This document shows, in pieces, positions 9,174-18,003 of a stretch of 64,000 bases of DNA. How positions within the stretch are numbered: position 1 is the first letter of the stretch; each line of letters begins with the position of its first letter. The notes under the pieces are model-generated. The model did not search any database. It was not told where the DNA came from and was given only the letters and a program-made list of their open reading frames with translations. The position numbers and the translations under genes are program-made. The stretch comes from Granulicoccus phenolivorans DSM 17626 = NBRC 107789 = JCM 15570 (GTDB taxonomy: Bacteria; Actinomycetota; Actinomycetes; Propionibacteriales; Propionibacteriaceae), in assembly GCF_000423085.1 (NCBI RefSeq), contig NZ_AUHH01000023.1, forward strand, positions 1-64,000, in the 5' to 3' direction.

Positions 9174-9740
9174 ATGTCCGCTCTGGTGACGTCCCTGTGG
9201 CCCTCCGGTCCGATCGGCCTCGCGGAGTGGGAGGCGCTCCCCAGTGATGCGGGACTCCGTCTGGAGTGCAGCGAAGGAGTCCTTGTCGTGAACCCTTCAC
9301 CGCGCCTGGGCCATCAGGTTGCGGCCCTGCGGCTGGCGCGCCTGCTGCAGGACCAGCTGGCCGACTGCCTGGTCGCGCCCGAGGTCGACGTACTGCTCAG
9401 CGAGGTGCCCCTGACGATCCGGACCCCGGACCTGGTCCTGATCCGCCCGGAGCTGCTGGCCGGCGACCCCGTCCGACTCCGGGCATCCGACGTGTTGATG
9501 GCCGTCGAGGTGGTCTCGCCGGGCAGCCGGCGTACCGATCGGATCACCAAGCGCAGCGAGTATGCCGAGGCGGGGATCCCGCTCTACTGGGTGGTCGAGC
9601 TGGAGAGTCGTCAGATCACCTGGCATCGGGACCCCCAGGGGGAGGAGTACCGTTCGCGTGAAGTCGTACGCGACCACGCGGTCCTCCCCGCCCCCGGCGG
9701 CACCGTCCGGATCGATCTGACCTCGCTGGTCAGCCGCTGA
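9174..9740 (+). CDS. Uma2 family PD-(D/E)XK endonuclease-like protein (DUF820)
   Basis: A 188-residue protein of the Uma2/DUF820 family. EWEALPSDAGLRLECSEGVL, NPSPRLGHQ, the acidic motif TPDLVLIRPE, AVEVVSPGSRRTD and KRSEYAEAGIPLYWVVE follow the family order. They carry the Asp, Glu-x-Val and Lys positions expected of the restriction-endonuclease fold. GAGGAGG lies about five bases before the ATG, and TAGCAT at 9140-9145 is a possible -10 box. Such proteins are common as stand-alone genes; their substrate is largely unknown. No partner methylase or antitoxin is adjacent. Confidence 0.85.
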   Translation: MSALVTSLWPSGPIGLAEWEALPSDAGLRLECSEGVLVVNPSPRLGHQVAALRLARLLQDQLADCLVAPEVDVLLSEVPLTIRTPDLVLIRPELLAGDPVRLRASDVLMAVEVVSPGSRRTDRITKRSEYAEAGIPLYWVVELESRQITWHRDPQGEEYRSREVVRDHAVLPAPGGTVRIDLTSLVSR

Positions 9741-9774
9741 TCACTTGACGAATCTGATCACTTGACGAGTGAGA

Positions 9775-11403
9775 TCACTTGACGATGAAGCCGCGATAGC
9801 TGTCGTCGCGGACGTCGTCACAGATGCGGCGGTAGCCGTCCAGGCCGCCCACGTACGACATCATCACCTTGGGCTTGCCGGGGATGTTCGCGCCGGTGTA
9901 CCAGGAGTTCCCCTCCGGATACAGGGTGTACGCGGCCATCTCGGCGCAGGTCTCGGTCCACTCGGTCTGGGCGGTCTCGTCGGCCTCGACGGTCTGCACG
10001 TCGTGCTCCTCGAAATGGGCGATCGCCTCGGCGACCCAGTCGACATGCTGCTCGATCGCGCAGACCACGTTGGTCAGCACGTTCGGACTGCCGGGACCGG
10101 TGATCATGAACATGTTCGGGAACTCCGAAACCATGAGGCCGAGGTAGGTTTCCGGCCCGTCGGCCCAGGCGTCAGCCAGCTTCGCACCGTCGCGTCCGGT
10201 GATGTTGAGCTTCAGCCAGGAGCCGGTGACCGCGTCGAAGCCGGTGGCGAAGATGACCGCGTCGAACTCGTGCTCCCCCGACTCGGTCCGGATCCCGGTC
10301 TCGGTGAACTCCAGCAGCGGGTCCTGGCGCAGGTCGACCAGGCGTACGTTCTCCCGGTTGTAGGTCTCGAAGTAGCCGGTGTTCAGCGTCATCCGCTTCG
10401 CGCCGAGCGGGTAGGTGCGCGGGGACAGCGTCTCGGCCAGCGCGGGGTCGGTCACCTTGGAACGGATCTTGCCCCGGAAGAATTCCGAGATGGTGTGGTT
10501 GGCGTCCATGTTGGTGAACAGGTCGGGGTAGACCGCGATCAGGTCGATCGCGCGGTGCCGGTTCCAGCGTTCCTCATAGACCGCGTTGCGCTCCTCCTCG
10601 GAGTGCTCGAGGGCGCTGTGCGGCAGCGGTTCGGTGTACTGGCCGGCCGGGGTGGTGCGGGATTTGTGCACGTAATCATCGAAGTTGGCGACGAACTCGT
10701 CGCGCACCTGGGCATCCATCGGCAGCGGCCCGTAGTCGAGGGAGAAGGCCGGGGTGCGCTGGAAGACGGTCAGCGAGGCGGCCTGCTTGGCGACCTCGGG
10801 GATGACCTGCACGCCGGAGGATCCGGTGCCGATCACCGCGACCCGCTTGCCGGCCAGGTCGACGCCGCCCTTGGGCCAGGTGCCGGTGTGGTAGGTCTCG
10901 CCGCGGTAGTTCGCCAGGCCGGGGAAGTCGGGAATCTGGCCGGTGGACAGGCAGCCGACCGCCGGGATGAACCACTTGCAGCGGTACTCCTCGCCGCGGT
11001 CGGTGCGGATCAGCCAGCGGTTGGCGTCCTGGTCGTAGGTGGCAGACGTGACCCGGGTGTTGAACCGGAAGTGTTCGGTGACCCCGAGTTTGTCGGCCGC
11101 GTTCTGCAGATAGCTCAGGATCTCCGGCTGGGCCGGGTAGCGCTCGCTGGGGCGGAACTCCTCGACCAGGTGACGGAACCGGGTGTACTGGTACTCCAGG
11201 CTGATGCAGTCGCAGCGGGCCCCGGGGTAGCGGTTCCAGTACCACGTGCCGCCCACTCCGGAGCCGGCCTCGATCCCCTGAACGCTGCGGCCCTGCTCGA
11301 GGAGTTGGGCGACCATGTCGATGCCGGAGAAACCGGCGCCGATCACGATGACGTCGACGGTGCGAACGCCGACAGTGGTGGGGCTGATGTCAGTTGCAGT
11401 CAT
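9775..11403 (-). CDS. Flavin monooxygenase, Baeyer-Villiger type
   Basis: A 542-residue class B flavoprotein monooxygenase. It has a first Rossmann motif VIVIGAGFSG (residues 18-27, FAD) and the Baeyer-Villiger signature at about 166 (YRGETYHTGTWP, matching FxGxxxHTxxWP with Tyr for Phe). The second Rossmann motif, VAVIGTGSSGVQV at about 185, binds NADPH. Such enzymes insert oxygen next to a ketone, as in cyclohexanone or phenylacetone monooxygenase; the substrate cannot be predicted. The ATG at 11403 is chosen over the upstream in-frame ATG at 11484 because AGAGG precedes it and the region upstream contains the promoter and operator. It stands alone, convergent with the Uma2 gene. Confidence 0.9.
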   Translation of the reverse strand: MTATDISPTTVGVRTVDVIVIGAGFSGIDMVAQLLEQGRSVQGIEAGSGVGGTWYWNRYPGARCDCISLEYQYTRFRHLVEEFRPSERYPAQPEILSYLQNAADKLGVTEHFRFNTRVTSATYDQDANRWLIRTDRGEEYRCKWFIPAVGCLSTGQIPDFPGLANYRGETYHTGTWPKGGVDLAGKRVAVIGTGSSGVQVIPEVAKQAASLTVFQRTPAFSLDYGPLPMDAQVRDEFVANFDDYVHKSRTTPAGQYTEPLPHSALEHSEEERNAVYEERWNRHRAIDLIAVYPDLFTNMDANHTISEFFRGKIRSKVTDPALAETLSPRTYPLGAKRMTLNTGYFETYNRENVRLVDLRQDPLLEFTETGIRTESGEHEFDAVIFATGFDAVTGSWLKLNITGRDGAKLADAWADGPETYLGLMVSEFPNMFMITGPGSPNVLTNVVCAIEQHVDWVAEAIAHFEEHDVQTVEADETAQTEWTETCAEMAAYTLYPEGNSWYTGANIPGKPKVMMSYVGGLDGYRRICDDVRDDSYRGFIVK

Positions 11404-11441
11404 GAGCGAACCTCTTTGTTCTTCTCGACGATCCAACAGGA

Positions 11442-11484
11442 TAACTATGCGCATAATAGTTACTGATATTTCGCTGAGGTTCAA
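11442..11484 (-). promoter_or_regulatory. Promoter with overlapping palindromic operator
   Basis: On the minus strand TTGAAC (11479-11484) is followed 17 bases later by AACTAT as a -35/-10 pair. Overlapping the -10 is a perfect 10-bp palindrome TATGCGCATA (11446-11455), nested in 7-bp arms TAACTAT and ATAGTTA (11442-11448 and 11456-11462). The layout suits repression of the monooxygenase by a TetR- or MarR-type protein. No such regulator gene is adjacent. Confidence 0.5.
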
Positions 11485-11521
11485 GGGGTCGCGACAACTC
11501 GACGGCGGGCTACTGCGGAAA

Positions 11522-11601
11522 GTGGGCGGATCCTGCCACCAGACACCGGAAATTGCCCCAGATCAGCGGAATTGGGCACGCTGGCGGCAGGATCGGACCA
11601 C
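11522..11601 (+). repeat. 80-bp palindromic interspersed repeat, copy A
   Basis: Starts GTGGGCGGATCCTGCCACCA and ends with the near-complement (CTGGCGGCAGGATCGGACCAC), so it can fold into a long imperfect hairpin. It is nearly identical to the copy at 11931-12010 and shares its ends, but not its loop, with copies near 34 kb and 39.6 kb. Confidence 0.8.
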
Positions 11602-11720
11602 ACAGGGCCGCCGAGCAGCAGCCGGACCACCGGCGGGCACTGCTGCGTCACGCCGTGCTGTCGGTCCGGCGGGCTCGGTCCAGGCTTGTGGAGTGGTGGC
11701 TCGGGGGGGGCGCTCCTGGG

Positions 11721-11760
11721 CCGCGGGTTCTCCGGCGGGTCCGCGGGTTCTCCGGCGGGT
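11721..11760 (+). repeat. 20-bp tandem repeat, two perfect copies
   Basis: CCGCGGGTTCTCCGGCGGGT occurs twice without a gap, followed by a degenerate third start. Confidence 0.8.
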
Positions 11761-11824
11761 CCGCGGGCGCTCCTGACTGCTCGCCGGTCCACATCCGGCC
11801 CGCGGCCCCTGCAGCACCCGCGCG

Positions 11825-11849
11825 CCCGAACTCAACCCGCGCACCCGAA
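11825..11849 (+). repeat. Short dispersed repeat, CCCGAACTCAACCCGCG type
   Basis: The 25-base segment differs at one position from 24693-24717, and both are preceded by CCTGCAG about 20 bases upstream. Both lie downstream of purine genes (purC, purB). Confidence 0.6.
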
Positions 11850-11930
11850 GATAACCCGCGATCGGACCTACCCCGGAGCACCCGAGCCGCGGCGGTCCGG
11901 GACGCAACGGCCCGGGTTTGCGTGGGCACG

Positions 11931-12010
11931 GTGGGCGGATCCTGCCACCAGACACCGGAAATTGCCCCGGATCAGCAGAATTCGGCACGCTGGCGGCAGG
12001 ATCGGACCAC
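11931..12010 (+). repeat. 80-bp palindromic interspersed repeat, copy B
   Basis: Same orientation and length as the copy at 11522-11601 with only a few substitutions, and with the same GTGGGCGGATCCTG and CAGGATCGGACCAC ends. Confidence 0.8.
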
Positions 12011-12041
12011 AGACCGGATCTCACGACCCCGGAAGAGTCCG

Positions 12042-12079
12042 AAAACACCGACGGCCGGCCCCGGAAGGGACCGGCCGTC
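12042..12079 (-). terminator. Intrinsic terminator of purC
   Basis: On the minus strand a GC-rich stem (GACGGCCGG pairing with CCGGCCGTC, 12050-12079) is followed by GGTGTTTTC. It lies 20 bases after the purC stop. Confidence 0.75.
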
Positions 12080-12098
12080 GAGTCCGGGTGCGTCAGGG

Positions 12099-12986
12099 TC
12101 AGTACTCCTGGTCGCCGAACACTTCGCCGGTGAGCCGGGCGTAGGCCTCGGCGTACCGGGCCCGGGTCGCGGCGATCACGCTGTCGGGCAGGGGCGGCGG
12201 CGGGGTGTCGGAGTCCTTGTTCCAGCCCGACTCGTGCAGCAGCCAGTTGCGCACATACTGCTTGTCGAAGGACTCCAGCGAGTTGGGCCAGGCCGAGGCG
12301 TCCCAGAACCGCGACGAATCAGGGGTCAGCACCTCATCGGCGAGCACGATCGACCCGTCGGGGCGTACGCCGAACTCGAACTTGGTGTCGGCGAGGATGA
12401 TCCCGCGGTCCCGGGCGATCCGTTCGGCGCGGGCATAGATCGCCAGGGTCAGATCGCGGATCGCGGCGGCCCGATCGAACCCGATCAGCTCCACCACCCG
12501 GTCGAAGGAGATGTTCTCGTCATGATCGCCGAGGGCCGCCTTGGTGGCCGGGGTGAAGATCGGAGCCGGCAGCCGGTCCCCGTCATTCAGCCCCTCGGGC
12601 AGGGCGACCCCGCAGACCGAGCCGGTCTTCTGGTACTCCACCCACCCGGACCCGGTGAGGTAGCCCCGGGCGACGCATTCGACCGGGATCATCTCCAACT
12701 GCTCGCAGATCGCGGCCCGCCCGGCCACCACGTCGGGCACCTCGGTGGTCAGGACGTGGTTGTCGACCAGGTCGTGCAGTTGAGCGAACCACCAGTGCGA
12801 CAGCTGGGTGAGGATGATCCCCTTGTCCGGGATCTGGGAGTCCAGCACCCAGTCGAAGGCCGAGATGTTGTCGGTGGTGACGATGAGGATGGCGTCGCGG
12901 TCATTGACCGGCGGCACCGCGTACAGCTCACGGACCTTCCCGGCGTGAATCAGGGGCAGACCGAGGGCGGCTTCGAACGTGCTCAC
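12099..12986 (-). CDS. purC: Phosphoribosylaminoimidazole-succinocarboxamide synthase (SAICAR synthetase)
   Basis: A 295-residue PurC: CAIR + aspartate + ATP to SAICAR (purine step 8). HAGKVRELY near residue 15 is the ATP-binding loop. TTDNISAFDWVLDSQIPDKG, VECVARGYLTGSGW and the ILADTKFEFG / LADEVLTPDSSRFW segments are typical of the family. The length suits the longer actinobacterial/yeast-like form. The GTG start has no Shine-Dalgarno sequence but has TAAGCT six bases upstream, suggesting a leaderless transcript. It is monocistronic, ending at a strong hairpin. Confidence 0.97.
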   Translation of the reverse strand: MSTFEAALGLPLIHAGKVRELYAVPPVNDRDAILIVTTDNISAFDWVLDSQIPDKGIILTQLSHWWFAQLHDLVDNHVLTTEVPDVVAGRAAICEQLEMIPVECVARGYLTGSGWVEYQKTGSVCGVALPEGLNDGDRLPAPIFTPATKAALGDHDENISFDRVVELIGFDRAAAIRDLTLAIYARAERIARDRGIILADTKFEFGVRPDGSIVLADEVLTPDSSRFWDASAWPNSLESFDKQYVRNWLLHESGWNKDSDTPPPPLPDSVIAATRARYAEAYARLTGEVFGDQEY

Positions 12987-12992
12987 CGGGGC

Positions 12993-12998
12993 AGCTTA
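12993..12998 (-). promoter_or_regulatory. -10 box of purC, probably leaderless
   Basis: TAAGCT on the minus strand lies six bases before the purC GTG; no ribosome binding site is present. Confidence 0.45.
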
Positions 12999-13170
12999 TC
13001 CAGTCGGTCGAGGGCGAGTGCGGCCAGTGCCCCAAGCGACCCGCCCCGGGTGGGGGTCTCCGTGGGTGGCCCCGGCGACCAGGGTGGAAGCGATGACCCG
13101 CCTGTGGACACCCTTCGGACCCCGCTGACTTGCCGTCGGCGGGGCGGGGTGGAGCGATTCGGCCGGGCGG

Positions 13171-14555
13171 CTACAGCTGGGTCGCCGGGCTGTCGGCAGT
13201 AACGTGCTGCGGATGAGCCGTGGTGCCATTGCCGGTCACGGTATATCGATAGCCGAGCGGAGAAACCCAGTGGAGCACTCCCTGCTCGGGTTGTTCTACC
13301 AGCCAGCCACCATGAGTCTTCACCCGATGCGACCGCTGCCCCAACGGCGCCAGGTTCCCCAGCCTGGTCTGCCCCGCCCCGCGCTGCCGCTCGTGGTCGT
13401 AGGCAACGGTGTGATCCCATTGACACCGCCGGGCCGGCGTCGTCGCGTACGGGAACATGTCATAGGGCATCTGCGCCTCCAGAACCCGCCCCATCCAGGT
13501 GGGCACCCGATAGCCGTCCTGCGGTTCGGCCCGCGCCACATCAAGGATCGGCTGCACCTTGACCCGACAACCGCGCAGCAGCTCGGCGAGCTGATTGGTC
13601 AGCACATGGCCGTACCGGTCCAGCTCTGCCGTCGAAGCCAGATTCACTTCCCCGGAGTAGGGATCGGCCCGACCGGCCAGGTGCACCACGAGCTCGACCG
13701 ACCGCGGCCGCCGGACACCGCGGCTCGAATCCGGAAGGTGGTCCGTCACCTCGGCCCGGAGGTGATCGAAGGTTTCGGGCGGCCCCAATGGTAGTTGCTC
13801 GGGCAGCGCCGCAACGCCGAGCGCATTGCGTGCCAACAGGCCCAGCCCACGGGCCCGACGCTGCCCGACCGTACTCCGGTCTCCCGCCGGGAGTGCGTCG
13901 GCAATCCGGTCCAGCGCGGTGTCCAGGGCGACGCCGTCGGCGGCCCCCAGTCGGGCCCAGACATCGACGTGACCGCGGTCGATCCGCGACACGCGGACCT
14001 CGCGGAACGCTGCCGCATCCTCGATCTTGCGCATTGCCAGGTGGGGATCGGCCAGCAGGATCAATCGATCGACCTCGCGCTGTGCGCGACCCCACGACAA
14101 CCCGATCAGGGCGGCGGCCGCCGGCTCGTCGATGACGGCACAGTCCTCCCGGCTCAGATCGCGAGCCCGGTCGGTCACAATACGCGCCTGCCACGGCGCC
14201 ACATGACCGGCAATCACCCGTGCCCACAGGTGGGGGTGCCGATGTCGCAGATTGAGCACGAAGGCGATCCGCGACGCGGCCTCCGAGGGCTGACCCGCAA
14301 CCTCGGCCCCAGTTCGTGGGCGAGGAATTCCCCGATCATCGGCGTTCCGTCCGAGCCGCCGGCGTACACCTGCTCGCACCCCTTGAGCAGGACCGTTCGA
14401 TCCACGTCATAGAGGTCACAGGCTGCGGCGATGGCCAGGATCTGCGCAATCTCGCCGGCCCGCGCCTGGGCGACACCGTGATCGAGCGCAGCCAGGGCCT
14501 CTCCGAGATGGCGCGGCGGAGAGTGCACGACTTCCACATCCGTTATCGAACTCAT
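13171..14555 (-). pseudogene. DUF222-HNH endonuclease (13E12-like), broken by a -1 frameshift
   Basis: Two frames together make one DUF222-HNH protein. The first (from ATG 14555) gives residues 1-84, through GGSDGTPMIGEFLAHELG. The second continues with EVAGQPSEAASRIAFVLNLR and runs to the stop at 13171. They join in a G4 run (plus-strand C4 at 14307-14310). A fifth G would restore one frame reading LGAEVAGQ. The HNH part looks intact: CQWDHTVAYD, then GNLAPLGQRSHRVKT. Either the gene is inactivated or the run was miscalled. Such genes are multicopy in many actinobacteria and are often associated with mobile DNA. Confidence 0.75.
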
Positions 14556-14643
14556 GTTTCAATACTGCCAGAGCCCACCGACAGTTTTTGAGCATGCGCC
14601 CGACCCGGTGAAAGGGAACGGACGCACGCCCAGGAGAAGTGGC

Positions 14644-16974
14644 TCAGTCGTAGAACACCGCAGTGTCGTACGCCAGGGCCGCCGCGGCGTGCTGGCCGTA
14701 CTCGGCCGGATCGCCCGGCTCATAGCGCACCGAGTGCAGCCGACCGGTGTAGGGGTAGGTGCCGTGCGCGGCGTAGAGATCCCAATGCACCGGGCCGCCG
14801 GCGTTGCGGCCGACCGAGATCCCGCTGAACGGGGCCATCCCGACCAGTTGCCACAGCCCCGTCCGGCGGGGCGCCCCGACCCCGTCCACCCCGACCCGCA
14901 GTTCGGTCCGGAAGTCCGGTTCCGGCGTGGCCTCGAGGCTGATCCGGTGCTCTCCCTCGCCGATCGCGATCGGGTCCAGCTCGGAGAGTTCCCCGTACGC
15001 GTTGTAGGCGACCCGGAGCTGCCCGTCGGCGACCCAGACCACGTACCCACCGCTCTGGTCACCATGGGCCAGCAGGATGCCCGCATCTCCCGCCGCGACG
15101 TGGACGTCGATCAGCACCCGCCAGGCCCGCAACTGGATCAGCGCCGCCGAGCGGTAGCGCTCCAGCCGCGGGGTTCCCGGCAACAGGGTCACCGCGCTCC
15201 CCAGGTGCTGGGCCTCGTCGGGTCGGCGTACGCCCCCGACCCCGGCGTCCAGCGGGAACACGGTGTTCGCCCAGGCGGCCCGTTCCCAGGCCGCGGCGAG
15301 TTCGGCGACCCGGTCCGGCTCGGCGGCGGCGAGGTTGTGCAGCTCGGTCGGGTCGGTGGCGACGTGGTACAGCTCCCATTCGCGATCGTCGAAGTCCGCC
15401 CCCGGCGCGTGCCGGGTGACGATCTTCCACCCGTCCGCGTAGTAGCCCCGGTTGCCGCCGAACTCGGCGTACTGCTCGGGGTGGGTGCTCGGCGCATTCT
15501 CCCGGGCCACCGGCGCGAAGCTCACCCCGTCGATCTCCTTGGCCGGCAGATTGTGCCGCTGCCCCGGATGCTCCAGCCCGGCCAGGTCGAGCACGGTCGG
15601 CAGGATGTCGGTGACGTACTGGTACTGCTCCCGGACGCCGGTATCCCCCTCGGCCCGGGGCAGCCCGGCCGGCCAGGACACGATCAACGGAACCCGGACG
15701 CCGCCGGCGAAGGTCTGCCCCTTGTAGAGCCGGAACGGGGTGTTCGACGCCATCCCCCAGCCGCGCGGATAGTGCACCATCGAGCGCGGCCCACCGATCA
15801 GGTCCGGGTCGCGGTTCACATCGGGTTCCCAGTCCACCGGCAGGTTCGGGATGTGCGCGAAGCGGCTGAAGTAGCTGCGGGTCCCCTCGGCCCCGCCCTC
15901 ATTGGTGCCGCCGTTGTCGGAGGTGAACACGATCAGGGTGTTGTCGAGTTCGCCGAGGGTCTCCAGCAGGTCGACGATCCGGCCCAGGCTGTCATCGACG
16001 CTGGTCACCATCGCCGCGTACACCTCCATGTAGCGGGCGTACCGGTCGCGGGTCTCGGCATCGAGATCGTCCCAGGCGTCCACTTCGAGCCCGGGTTCCC
16101 AGTTCCGCGGGGCCAACTCGGTGCCCGCGGGGAACAGGCCGTCGGCGAGCTGGCGACCGAAGCGCTCCTCCCGGATCCGGTCCCAGCCTGCGGCGTACCG
16201 ACCGCGCTGAGCGGCCAGGTCCTCCGGCTTCGCCCCGAGCGGCCCGTGCATCGCGGTGTGCGCGAAGTACAGGAAGAACGGCCGGGTGGTGTCGCTGGCG
16301 CGCAGCGACTTGATCATCGCCAGCGCCTGATCGGTGTAGTCGTCGGTCAGGTAGTAGCCGTCAGGGGTCTCCTCGATGTCGACCGCCGAGTTGTCCCGGA
16401 TCAGCTGGTTCGGGTGGAAGAAGCTGTTCAGCCCCTCCAGCGATCCGTAGTAGCGGTCGAACCCGCGCTGGATCGGCCAGGTGTGCTTCGGCGCGGCGGC
16501 GTTGATCAGCGCATCGCGGGTCAGGTGCCATTTGCCGACGCCGTAGGTGGCGTACCCGTGCCCGCGCAGCGCCTCGGCCAGGGTGACCACGTCCTCATCC
16601 AGTTCCAGCCGCAGCCCCGGTACGCCGGGGTCGGAGTTTGCCACCGAGCCATAGCCGGCCCGGTGCGGATTGAGCCCGGTCAGCAGGGCCGCCCGGGCCG
16701 GGGAGCAGACCGGGGTGGTGTGGTAGTTGGTGAACCGCAGTCCGGCAGCGGCGAGCCGGTCCAGGTTCGGGGTGGGGATCTCCGAGCCGAACGGGCCGAT
16801 GTCGCTGTAGCCGAGGTCGTCGACCAGGATCACCACGACGTTGGGCGAGCCCTCCGGCGCCCGCTTCGGCCTGGGCCAGGCGCGTTGGGAGTCGCCCACG
16901 GTACGCCCGATCCGGGCGGGCCAGTTCTCGTACCCACGGGCGTACCCGGGCAGGGCGGGGTTGGCTTCAGTCAT
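14644..16974 (-). CDS. Arylsulfatase, formylglycine type
   Basis: A 776-residue sulfatase hydrolysing sulfate esters. VVVILVDDLGYSDIG (residues 46-60) gives the paired Asp ligands of the metal. TTPVCSPARAALLTG (87-100) holds the CxPxR signature, whose Cys90 becomes formylglycine and whose Arg94 stabilises it. VGKWHL and FTSDNGGTNEGG are further active-site segments. There is no signal peptide, so it is predicted to be cytoplasmic like Pseudomonas AtsA. The length is nearer to mycobacterial AtsA (about 790) than to the Pseudomonas enzyme (about 535), the C-terminal region being extended. Its ATG overlaps the stop of the binding-protein gene by one base. No formylglycine-generating enzyme gene is in the window. 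Confidence 0.92.
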   Translation of the reverse strand: MTEANPALPGYARGYENWPARIGRTVGDSQRAWPRPKRAPEGSPNVVVILVDDLGYSDIGPFGSEIPTPNLDRLAAAGLRFTNYHTTPVCSPARAALLTGLNPHRAGYGSVANSDPGVPGLRLELDEDVVTLAEALRGHGYATYGVGKWHLTRDALINAAAPKHTWPIQRGFDRYYGSLEGLNSFFHPNQLIRDNSAVDIEETPDGYYLTDDYTDQALAMIKSLRASDTTRPFFLYFAHTAMHGPLGAKPEDLAAQRGRYAAGWDRIREERFGRQLADGLFPAGTELAPRNWEPGLEVDAWDDLDAETRDRYARYMEVYAAMVTSVDDSLGRIVDLLETLGELDNTLIVFTSDNGGTNEGGAEGTRSYFSRFAHIPNLPVDWEPDVNRDPDLIGGPRSMVHYPRGWGMASNTPFRLYKGQTFAGGVRVPLIVSWPAGLPRAEGDTGVREQYQYVTDILPTVLDLAGLEHPGQRHNLPAKEIDGVSFAPVARENAPSTHPEQYAEFGGNRGYYADGWKIVTRHAPGADFDDREWELYHVATDPTELHNLAAAEPDRVAELAAAWERAAWANTVFPLDAGVGGVRRPDEAQHLGSAVTLLPGTPRLERYRSAALIQLRAWRVLIDVHVAAGDAGILLAHGDQSGGYVVWVADGQLRVAYNAYGELSELDPIAIGEGEHRISLEATPEPDFRTELRVGVDGVGAPRRTGLWQLVGMAPFSGISVGRNAGGPVHWDLYAAHGTYPYTGRLHSVRYEPGDPAEYGQHAAAALAYDTAVFYD

Positions 16975-17960
16975 CAGTTGCCTCCGGTGAGGGTGTCGTT
17001 GAAGCGGGTGTCGTATTCGGCGCTCACGTCGAGCTTGGCCCTGAGCAGGCCCTGGGCGTGGTAGACGTCGGCCTGCTTCTGCTGTTCGGCGATCACCGCG
17101 TCGTCGATCGGGACGAAGGTGAAGTTCTCCCGCGCCAGGACTGCCCGGGCGACCTCGGGCTTGAGTCCGGTCAGCGCGGTGTACTTGGTGGCCCAGGCCT
17201 CGGGGTTGGCGTGGGCCCAGGCGTAGCCGCGTCGGATCCGCTGGAGCAGGTCCTCGATCGCGGCGGTCTTGCCCGGATCGGCCAGGGCCTTGTCGGTGGC
17301 GAGGACGTAGCTGTAGCCGGAGGTGACGCCACGGCCGTCGGCGATGCTGCGAGCCCCACTCAGTTCGAGCTGGGACAGCTGCGGATCGACGCTGGTGATC
17401 GCGTCGACGTCACCGGACCGGAAGGCGGCCAGGGCGTCGGCCGGGGGCAGATTCACCACCTGGATGTCGTTGAGGGTGAGGCCGGCACCGGCCAGCACCT
17501 GGATCAGCGTGTACTGCAGGATCGTCGCCTCGGTCGTGGCGACTTTCTTCCCGCGCAGGTCGGCCGCCGACTGCAGCGCCGAGCCGCCCTGGGCCAGCAC
17601 CGTCACGTACGCCCGGTCCTCGCGTACCGTCCGGGCGACGCCGACGGCCTTGACCGGGATCTGGTTGGCCTGAGCGAAGATCGCGGGGGTGTCGGCGGTG
17701 ATGCCGACATCGACCGAGTCGCTGGCGACCGCCTCCAGGAAGCCGGGGCCGGCGGGGAACAGCTTGTAGTCGACCCGGTAGTCGGTGGGGGTCTGGCCGG
17801 AGGCCTCGAGCAGGGCTTCGATCAGTTTGGCCGAGCCGAGCTGGCCGTAGTTGATCGTCACCTTCGATCCGCTGCCGGCGGCGGCATTTGCGCAGCCGGA
17901 CAGGCCCAGGACGCCGAGGGCGGTGAGCAGCGCGAGCAGCACGGGAGCGATTCGTTTCAT
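16974..17960 (-). CDS. ABC transporter substrate-binding lipoprotein (SsuA/AtsR-like)
   Basis: A 328-residue lipoprotein: Met-Lys-Arg, a hydrophobic stretch and the lipobox GLSGC with Cys23 as the lipidated residue. The mature part has the SsuA/THI5-like layout (INYGQLGSAKLIEALLEASG, DSVDVGITADTPAIFAQANQ, LRGKKVATTEATILQYTLIQ) of proteins binding taurine, alkanesulfonates or sulfate esters. It lies between the importer ATPase and the arylsulfatase in one operon, an order like the Pseudomonas ats cluster, so an organic sulfate ester is the likeliest ligand (inference). Confidence 0.88.
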   Translation of the reverse strand: MKRIAPVLLALLTALGVLGLSGCANAAAGSGSKVTINYGQLGSAKLIEALLEASGQTPTDYRVDYKLFPAGPGFLEAVASDSVDVGITADTPAIFAQANQIPVKAVGVARTVREDRAYVTVLAQGGSALQSAADLRGKKVATTEATILQYTLIQVLAGAGLTLNDIQVVNLPPADALAAFRSGDVDAITSVDPQLSQLELSGARSIADGRGVTSGYSYVLATDKALADPGKTAAIEDLLQRIRRGYAWAHANPEAWATKYTALTGLKPEVARAVLARENFTFVPIDDAVIAEQQKQADVYHAQGLLRAKLDVSAEYDTRFNDTLTGGN

Positions 17961-18003
17961 GGGAGTCGTGTCCTTCGGGTGAAGCAGTGGGGAGGTGGGG
18001 CGA

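Larger units (their letters stand above)
11404..12098. other. 695-bp gene-free spacer rich in repeats
   Basis: Between the monooxygenase 5' end and the purC 3' end I find no credible gene. The spacer holds a promoter/operator, two copies of an 80-bp palindromic repeat, a 20-bp tandem repeat, a CCCGAACTCAACCCGCG-type repeat and the purC terminator. Short open frames here are Arg/Pro-rich and lack ribosome binding sites. Confidence 0.7.

Noticed and set aside
12983-13426. Minus-strand frame upstream of purC
   Set aside because: It overlaps the DUF222-HNH gene in another frame and is rich in Arg, Pro and Ser with no motif.
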